NCBI GenBank assembly: GCA_017520185.1 | Contig: JAFXGO010000029.1 | Span: 1 to 64,000 of the forward strand | Direction of reading: 5' to 3' | Length of the DNA: 64,000 bases | From: Elusimicrobiaceae bacterium | Lineage (GTDB): Bacteria; Elusimicrobiota; Elusimicrobia; Elusimicrobiales; Elusimicrobiaceae | Shown: in pieces, positions 60,046-64,000 of the stretch | How positions within the stretch are numbered: position 1 is the stretch's first letter | Layout: each line of letters starts with the position of its first letter | The notes under the pieces: generated by a model | The model's input: only the letters and a program-made list of their open reading frames with translations | What the model was told of the DNA's origin: nothing | Databases searched by the model: none | Translations under genes and position numbers: made by a program

Positions 60046-60947
60046 CCGGCAAAGTTTTACTTTTTGCCTTGCTGGCCCTGACGGGGTGGGCTTTTTATGT
60101 GCAGTTATCCTCCGCCACTGTTTCTGCTTTGGCAAACAAACAGGACACCACTTTACATATGGCTATTTTGACTCAACCGGGCATGACGCTTTCTTTCAAT
60201 CCATCTTCTCGCAAAATAGTTTTAAATACCGTCAAACGTAAAAAATTACCTAAAGACATAAAAGACAATGCCAAAGATTTGCTGGAACAAGCCGGTATTA
60301 AAGCGGGGCCTTTGCGTTATTACATGCCGAAAACAGTTAAACGAGACGATTATTGGGAGCAATTTAAATATATCCTCTCCGCTTGGCATTATAACCCGAT
60401 GTTAATAGGCCAATTTATAGGGAACTATTTAACAGCATTACACGATAAAAGAACCAATCTCACCCCTGCCGAATTTTTACTTTTTTCAATGGCGGCCACG
60501 CGTTTGGAAATTACCGATTTTACGGTCCGAGATGTAGCCGACAACAAGAAGAAAAAGAAAAAATCCGTCGCCAAAACACAAGCCCCCAAAGACTATATTC
60601 CGGAACCGGTGGAAGATTTGGCCCCATTGGCGGTCAAAGATAGGCCGTTGTTGGTAGAGGTGTTAAATGCATCCGGTGTCAAAGGGGCTGCGTTGGAACT
60701 CACCCAATACTTACGAGAAAAAAATCAAAAAGGACTTTTATTTGTAGATGTGTTAAATTATGAAAATTTTCCCGGTGGTGAACTAAAAGACAAAAGTTAT
60801 ATTGTAGATTACACAGGAAGATTGAGCCAGGTAAAGCAGCTCAGTACGGCTATCGGTTTAAATAATGAAATCATTGCTGAGAAGCAAGGTAATGCTATTT
60901 GCGATGTACGTATCATCATCGGAAAGGATTTCAGACAGCCAATTTAG
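60015..60947 (+). CDS. Membrane-anchored protein with a LytR C-terminal domain
   Basis: A 310-residue protein. One N-terminal membrane helix (GKVLLFALLALTGWAFYV), a periplasmic region, a Lys-rich linker (DNKKKKKKSVAKTQ) and a C-terminal LytR_C domain (LLVEVLNASGVKGAALELTQYLREK, then IIIGKDF). LytR_C occurs with cell-wall ligase domains, but the LCP catalytic domain is not seen here. The nadD-yqeK-LytR_C order recurs in several phyla, often followed by rsfS, absent here. Start could be 60015 or 60033. Confidence 0.75.
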   Translation: MESPRKMRQLTGKVLLFALLALTGWAFYVQLSSATVSALANKQDTTLHMAILTQPGMTLSFNPSSRKIVLNTVKRKKLPKDIKDNAKDLLEQAGIKAGPLRYYMPKTVKRDDYWEQFKYILSAWHYNPMLIGQFIGNYLTALHDKRTNLTPAEFLLFSMAATRLEITDFTVRDVADNKKKKKKSVAKTQAPKDYIPEPVEDLAPLAVKDRPLLVEVLNASGVKGAALELTQYLREKNQKGLLFVDVLNYENFPGGELKDKSYIVDYTGRLSQVKQLSTAIGLNNEIIAEKQGNAICDVRIIIGKDFRQPI

Positions 60948-60972
60948 CCAACAATCTATTTTAACCAATCTG

Positions 60973-61009
60973 CAAAAACCTCCGATTTTAAAAATCGGAG
61001 GTTTTTTAT
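60973..61009. terminator. Terminator after the LytR_C gene, facing the convergent pilin gene
   Basis: AAAACCTCCGATTTT pairs with AAAATCGGAGGTTTT, with Ts after. Confidence 0.92.
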
Positions 61010-61040
61010 CACTAAAGATTATACCGATTACTACCATTAA

Positions 61041-61520
61041 TCAAATTGGTAAAAGTTCCCCCATACTCAGACATAGTCTGTTTGCCAATTCATCATTTTT
61101 ATCAGCCCAACATTGCCTGGTAGTAGCAGGCGGTTTAGCATAGTAAGACGCATTAGGTTTATTCATAGAGCAATAAACGGTGGGAACCAAATTTCCATCT
61201 CCGTCCGTCTGCGTATCATTTACAAAGCACGTAAAATCTTCACTCCAACACCAGCGCCCTCCTTCCAGAATAGAGCAACCGGTCGGCTCCAGTGCCAATT
61301 CATTTAAATCTACACTATATTTACCGTTTTCCAAAAAGTAAATTTCTTGTGCTTTGCGAATAGTTTCGGCAGAAATAACGGCTTGGGTAAAACGAGATTT
61401 AGCAACCGCCAAATTATATTGTGGCAGTGCCACAGCAGATAATATACCGATGATCAACACCACTACCAACAGTTCTATCAGTGTAAAGCCTTTATTATCT
61501 CGGATTTGTTTCATTTTCAT
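61041..61520 (-). CDS. Type IV pilin-like protein
   Basis: A 159-residue prepilin: MKMKQIRDNKG|FTLIELLVVVLIIGILSAVALPQYN, Glu at +5. The globular part has several Cys (TGCSILEGGRWC, FTC, YCSMNK, RQCWADK, LCLSM), so more than one disulfide is possible. It stands alone, convergent to the LytR_C gene. Its promoter and Shine-Dalgarno are not evident; the upstream DNA is A-rich. Confidence 0.9.
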   Translation of the reverse strand: MKMKQIRDNKGFTLIELLVVVLIIGILSAVALPQYNLAVAKSRFTQAVISAETIRKAQEIYFLENGKYSVDLNELALEPTGCSILEGGRWCWSEDFTCFVNDTQTDGDGNLVPTVYCSMNKPNASYYAKPPATTRQCWADKNDELANRLCLSMGELLPI

Positions 61521-61721
61521 TACCCATTTTGTTAAGTTTTCGCACAGATAAAGTTTAATAAAAAAAAAACTAAATCAAGGTTTTTCTTTTTCCATTGAAA
61601 AAATACATTTTATAATCAAACAAAACGATTAAAATCAAAATAATATCCAGAATAGACTTTATCAAAAATGAGGGTTAGTCTCTCCGACGAAAAAAGATAA
61701 AAATCTAATTAATTTTCCGGC

Positions 61722-61751
61722 TTGTTAGGGGCCAAAAACATCTTTTATAAT
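61722..61751 (+). promoter_or_regulatory. Promoter of the 61.8-kb RNA
   Basis: -35 TTGTTA (61722-61727), 18-nt spacer, -10 TATAAT (61746-61751). Confidence 0.6.
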
Positions 61752-61756
61752 AAGAG

Positions 61757-61909
61757 TATAGAAAGTAGGATATAGATTTACCAAAAGTCCCCGACGTATT
61801 ACAGATTTTCGTTCCTGCAAGGGAACTGCCATGGGGGATAAATGGGGAAAACAGGGGAAATATGAGTTTCCGTGATGAGGAGAAACTGGTATTTTTCCCT
61901 GTTTTTTTA
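61757..61909 (+). ncRNA. Candidate small RNA (about 150 nt), family unknown
   Basis: A gap without a convincing coding frame, with a promoter ahead and a long terminator hairpin at its end. Inside, CCCC (61789-61792 area) can pair with GGGG after the nested hairpin GTTCC-TGCAAG-GGAAC, making a two-level stem. The terminator stem AACAGGG (61850-61856)/CCCTGTT (61897-61903) carries a second stem GTTTC/GAAAC. Size and isolated position suit a trans-acting sRNA or a 6S-like RNA, but I recognise no family signature. Confidence 0.5.
61850..61909 (+). terminator. Terminator of the 61.8-kb RNA
   Basis: AACAGGGGAAATA pairs with TATTTTTCCCTGTT with an inner GTTTC/GAAAC stem, followed by seven Ts. Confidence 0.75.
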
Positions 61910-61925
61910 TATCTAAAAATTCCAA

Positions 61926-61957
61926 CAAAAAACCCCATCACAAAAGATGGGGTTTTG
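61926..61957. terminator. Terminator of the histone H1-like gene
   Basis: AAACCCCATC pairs with GATGGGGTTT around ACAAAA. It has T-runs on both strands; on the minus strand it ends the following gene. Confidence 0.88.
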
Positions 61958-61969
61958 GTTTAAAACATT

Positions 61970-62323
61970 TTATTTCTTTTTAGCTGCTTTTTTGGCTGGT
62001 TTTTTGACGGCCGTTTTTTTAACGGCAGCTTTTTTTACAGTCACTTTTTTAGCAGCCGGTTTTTTGGCTACGGCTTTTTTAGCACAGGCCTTTTTAGCAC
62101 AGGCCTTTTTGGCCACCGGTTTTTTAATAGCGGCTTTTTTTACAGTCACTTTTTTGGCCGGTTTTTTGGCTACAGCTTTTTTAGCGCAGGCTTTTTTGGC
62201 ACAAACTTTTTTAGCGCAGGCTTTTTTCACAGCCGGTTTTTTAACGGCAGCTTTTTTTACGGTCACTTTTTTGGCAGCCGGTTTTTTAGCTACGGCTTTT
62301 TTTACGGTTTTTTTAACGGCCAT
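61970..62323 (-). CDS. Histone H1-like Lys/Ala-rich protein with cysteine repeats
   Basis: A 117-residue protein made only of Lys, Ala, Val, Pro, Thr, Cys and Ile after the first Met. Repeats of the type [19 protein letters not shown] alternate with [13 protein letters not shown]; five Cys occur. It resembles the C-terminal domain of eukaryotic H1 and bacterial H1-like proteins (Hc1/Hc2 of chlamydiae, AlgP), which bind and compact DNA. GGAGAAGAA precedes the ATG. The Cys-bearing repeats are unusual and might respond to redox state. Confidence 0.85.
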   Translation of the reverse strand: MAVKKTVKKAVAKKPAAKKVTVKKAAVKKPAVKKACAKKVCAKKACAKKAVAKKPAKKVTVKKAAIKKPVAKKACAKKACAKKAVAKKPAAKKVTVKKAAVKKTAVKKPAKKAAKKK

Positions 62324-62533
62324 TTTCTTCTCCTAAGATAATTAGTTTTAACCTCATAAAAATAATACCACAAAAACTTTTTAAAATGCAACTTTTTTCC
62401 GTCTGAAAAAATCTTTTTTAAAAATTCAAGTCCCCTTATTTTTTCATCGTTGTTATTTGTTTTTAAAATTATTTCGACGAGAAAAAAATTTTTTACACAA
62501 AAAAAATACTCACTATTTTTATTTTTCAATCAA

Positions 62534-62567
62534 ACAAAAAAACGCGAAAATATTTTCGCGTTTTTTA
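62534..62567 (-). terminator. Terminator of the CYTH gene
   Basis: AACGCGAAAATATTTTCGCGTT is a near-perfect palindrome with T-runs on both strands. Confidence 0.88.
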
Positions 62568-62586
62568 AAGTTAGCTTAACCTAATT

Positions 62587-63201
62587 TTATCTTTTAAGCA
62601 TCTTTTCTGCAGTAGCCACCTTAGATATTTGAGCTGCTTTTAAACCACTTTTTTTTGTTAGCAGAGAAATGATTTCCATAAAATCTTCCATTTTCCCCTC
62701 CTTCAGTTCCAACTCAATCTCTCGGCAGGGCAATGTGTCTGCTGCGGCATAAATACAGTAGCGGTCCAACGCGGCTTGGCATTGAGAAGATTTATAAGCA
62801 AATTCATAAATTTGGCGATCGTTTTTTATTTCAAATTTTACCCATAAATCCGTCAATTTTATGCCCTCCCATTCTTTTTTCTTTTTCAGTTCACTTAGGG
62901 CTTGATTCACATCTTGTACTGGTGGCAAAGGAAGCGTCAATTCCTTACGGCAAGCCAAGCCATCTGTCAAACAAGTACGCGTTTTAAGCGTTGCCTCCCA
63001 AGAGTTGTCCATCTGACGAATACGCAAGGCCACTTTTTCAGCAGACAAAGTGCCGGTTGAATTTTCTAGATAAGCATCAGAAATTTTCACTTCTTTAAGT
63101 GCAGGCACAACCCCTAACACAGATGTTAAAGCCGATAAAAAGCTTTCAAAATCTTGCTCCGTTTCTACGGTCCATTTAAATTCTCGTTCTATAGATCTCA
63201 T
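62587..63201 (-). CDS. CYTH-domain protein (triphosphate tunnel metalloenzyme family)
   Basis: A 204-residue protein. The N-terminal IEREFKW is the ExExK motif of the triphosphate tunnel fold. ALRIRQM, ATLKTRTC and REIELELKEGK supply the other basic and acidic tunnel residues, and a helical C-terminus follows. Members hydrolyse inorganic triphosphate, cyclise ATP or act on thiamine triphosphate; the substrate here is unknown. A TACACT box ends 6 nt before the ATG with no Shine-Dalgarno. Confidence 0.82.
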   Translation of the reverse strand: MRSIEREFKWTVETEQDFESFLSALTSVLGVVPALKEVKISDAYLENSTGTLSAEKVALRIRQMDNSWEATLKTRTCLTDGLACRKELTLPLPPVQDVNQALSELKKKKEWEGIKLTDLWVKFEIKNDRQIYEFAYKSSQCQAALDRYCIYAAADTLPCREIELELKEGKMEDFMEIISLLTKKSGLKAAQISKVATAEKMLKR

Positions 63202-63258
63202 GTAATTAGTGTAGCAAAATCAGGCGGGGCCTTTCTTTAAAAAAGTATAATATATTTT

Positions 63259-63765
63259 ATGAAGAAACTCAGACAACCAACCTCTTTAAAATGTTTTGCC
63301 TGCGGACGGGAAAATCCGTTTGGGCTAAAAATGGAATGGTTTAATAATTACGACGAAAACCGCATTGAAGCCGATTTTACGTTGAGCGATAATTATTGCT
63401 CTTATCCAGGCGTCGTACATGGTGGCATCGTGGCCACTATTTTAGACGAAACAGCAGGTCGTGCGGTACTTTTATCCAACGACTTTAACCGCTTAATGGT
63501 GACCCTCAAATTAGAAGTAGTGTATAAAAAAGTGACTCCCACTAACACCCCCCTCAAGGCCATTGGACGCGTCATTAAAAACGGAACGGGGCGCGCGCAA
63601 GTAGAAGGAGAAATCTTGCTTCCCGATGGCAGTGTGAGTGCAAAATGCAGCGCACTTTTATACAAAATGCCGCAAGAAGTAATGGACAACTGGGGCAGCG
63701 AAGCCGAAGAATGGGCCCGCACCACTCCCAAAGTGGAAGAGGAAATTGCATCTGAAAAAGAATAA
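63259..63765 (+). CDS. Hotdog-fold thioesterase of the PaaI/4HBT group
   Basis: A 168-residue protein. SLKCFACGRENPFGLKMEW at the start is a mark of one PaaI subgroup. YPGVVHGGIVATILDETAGRAVL near residues 54-74 is the catalytic HGG helix of the hotdog fold. The acidic C-terminus (KVEEEIASEKE) is extra. It would hydrolyse acyl-CoA thioesters. TATAAT at 63246-63251 ends 7 nt before the ATG and no Shine-Dalgarno is seen. It is divergent from the CYTH gene, with 57 nt between. Confidence 0.85.
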   Translation: MKKLRQPTSLKCFACGRENPFGLKMEWFNNYDENRIEADFTLSDNYCSYPGVVHGGIVATILDETAGRAVLLSNDFNRLMVTLKLEVVYKKVTPTNTPLKAIGRVIKNGTGRAQVEGEILLPDGSVSAKCSALLYKMPQEVMDNWGSEAEEWARTTPKVEEEIASEKE

Positions 63766-63769
63766 ATCT

Positions 63770-63798
63770 TTGCACGCAATACATTTATTTGCTATAAT
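63770..63798 (+). promoter_or_regulatory. Promoter of tRNA-Val
   Basis: -35 TTGCAC (63770-63775), 17-nt spacer, -10 TATAAT (63793-63798), 10 nt before the tRNA. Confidence 0.8.
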
Positions 63799-63808
63799 AA
63801 ATGTAGAC

Positions 63809-63884
63809 GGATCGGTAGCTTAGTTGGTAGAGCGCCTGCTTTACACGCAGGAGGTCAGGGGTTCGAGTCCCTTCCGGTCCACCA
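63809..63884 (+). tRNA. tRNA-Val (anticodon TAC)
   Basis: The acceptor GGATCGG pairs with CCGGTCC, one T-G pair. The D-arm GCTTAGTTGGTAGAGC and the anticodon stem CCTGC/GCAGG with loop TTTACAC give anticodon TAC. T-arm GGTTCGAGTCCC. Discriminator A and CCA are encoded, unlike the tRNA-Leu here. Confidence 0.97.
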
Positions 63885-63890
63885 TTTGAT

Positions 63891-63917
63891 AAGGCACTTC
63901 TTACGAAGTGCCTTTTT
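63891..63917 (+). terminator. Terminator after tRNA-Val
   Basis: AAGGCACTTC, loop TTAC, GAAGTGCCTT followed by Ts. I see nothing recognisable in the last 80 bases of the window. Confidence 0.9.
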
Positions 63918-64000
63918 TGTTGCCTGCTTAATGGGTTCCCCGTCGGTGTTTAACCGATTTTCTTATCTATCCCCGTCTTGGAGAACTTTTTGGTAGGAAA

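Noticed and set aside
61705-61941. Minus-strand coding frame of 78 residues
   Set aside because: It lies over the terminator and promoter signals of the plus-strand RNA, has no Shine-Dalgarno and no recognisable composition.
61970-62336. Plus-strand hydrophobic Ala/Phe-rich frame opposite the H1-like gene
   Set aside because: It is the antisense reading of AAA/GCC codon repeats (Phe, Ala, Leu only). The minus-strand frame has the Shine-Dalgarno and a known protein type.
62302-62529. Minus-strand coding frame overlapping the H1-like start
   Set aside because: It covers the Shine-Dalgarno and start of the H1-like gene in another frame and is an A/T-rich Lys/Asn/Phe sequence typical of chance frames.
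1-64000. CRISPR array, insertion sequence, integrase or prophage block
   Set aside because: No regularly spaced repeats, transposase, integrase or phage structural genes were seen. The CI-like regulator is the only phage-like protein.

Overview
The window looks like chromosome of a gut-type Elusimicrobiota (Elusimicrobium-like) bacterium. The grounds are an A+T-rich genome with short intergenic gaps, a diderm gene set (AsmA-like, LolB-like, GmhA, sulfatase-fold envelope enzyme), and several isolated genes for type IV pilin-like proteins, a trait known from Elusimicrobium minutum. The assignment rests on gene content, not on a database match. I see no transposase, integrase, CRISPR array or rRNA.

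Layout. 0-4 kb: end of rplS, a broken pilin gene, an AsmA-family protein, queH and a small exported protein. 4-12 kb, minus strand: tRNA-Leu, ftsQ, ftsA, ftsZ, pilT, cmk, plsC and an S1-domain protein, which appear to form one division/pilus/lipid/translation run; pyrR and smpB follow. 12.4-23.4 kb, plus strand: a MoxR-DUF58-BatA/B/C/D/E operon running into gmhA, rpiB and pgi. 23.4-31 kb: miaB, a PilZ protein, miaA, pilin, hflX, a trypsin-like exported protease, plsY, gpsA and an HU-like protein. 31-38.4 kb, minus strand: ileS, lspA, a TPR lipoprotein, an atypical P-type ATPase, queF and a membrane-anchored PrcB-like protein. 38.6-42.4 kb: pyrimidine-nucleoside phosphorylase, clpP and three small orphan proteins.

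42.4-43.9 kb is the most unusual part. A CI-like helix-turn-helix regulator, whose S24-like domain lacks the Ser-Met motif, lies between two apparently non-coding transcripts. One is a divergent minus-strand RNA of about 255 nt with its own promoter, branched helices and terminator. The other is a plus-strand RNA of about 390 nt with a promoter, a helix joining its ends and a strong terminator. A perfect 10-bp inverted repeat covers the divergent promoter region. I recognise neither RNA family.

44-64 kb: yggS and a YggU-like protein, a pilin, nagZ, thrS without its TGS domain, an LTA-synthase-like enzyme, yajC-secD-secF, a MetH-activation-like protein with a DUF374 acyltransferase, a pilin, a LolB-like lipoprotein, a polyprenyl-phosphate sugar transferase, a UDP-galactopyranose-mutase-like flavoprotein, a NadD-YqeK fusion and a LytR_C protein. 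After these come another pilin, a third candidate small RNA, a Lys/Ala/Cys histone H1-like protein, a CYTH protein, a thioesterase and tRNA-Val.

A pattern across the window is that many first genes have a -10 box ending only 6-11 nt before the ATG and no Shine-Dalgarno, suggesting leaderless mRNAs. Operon-internal genes mostly have ordinary Shine-Dalgarno sites. Terminators are abundant and often sit directly against the next promoter.
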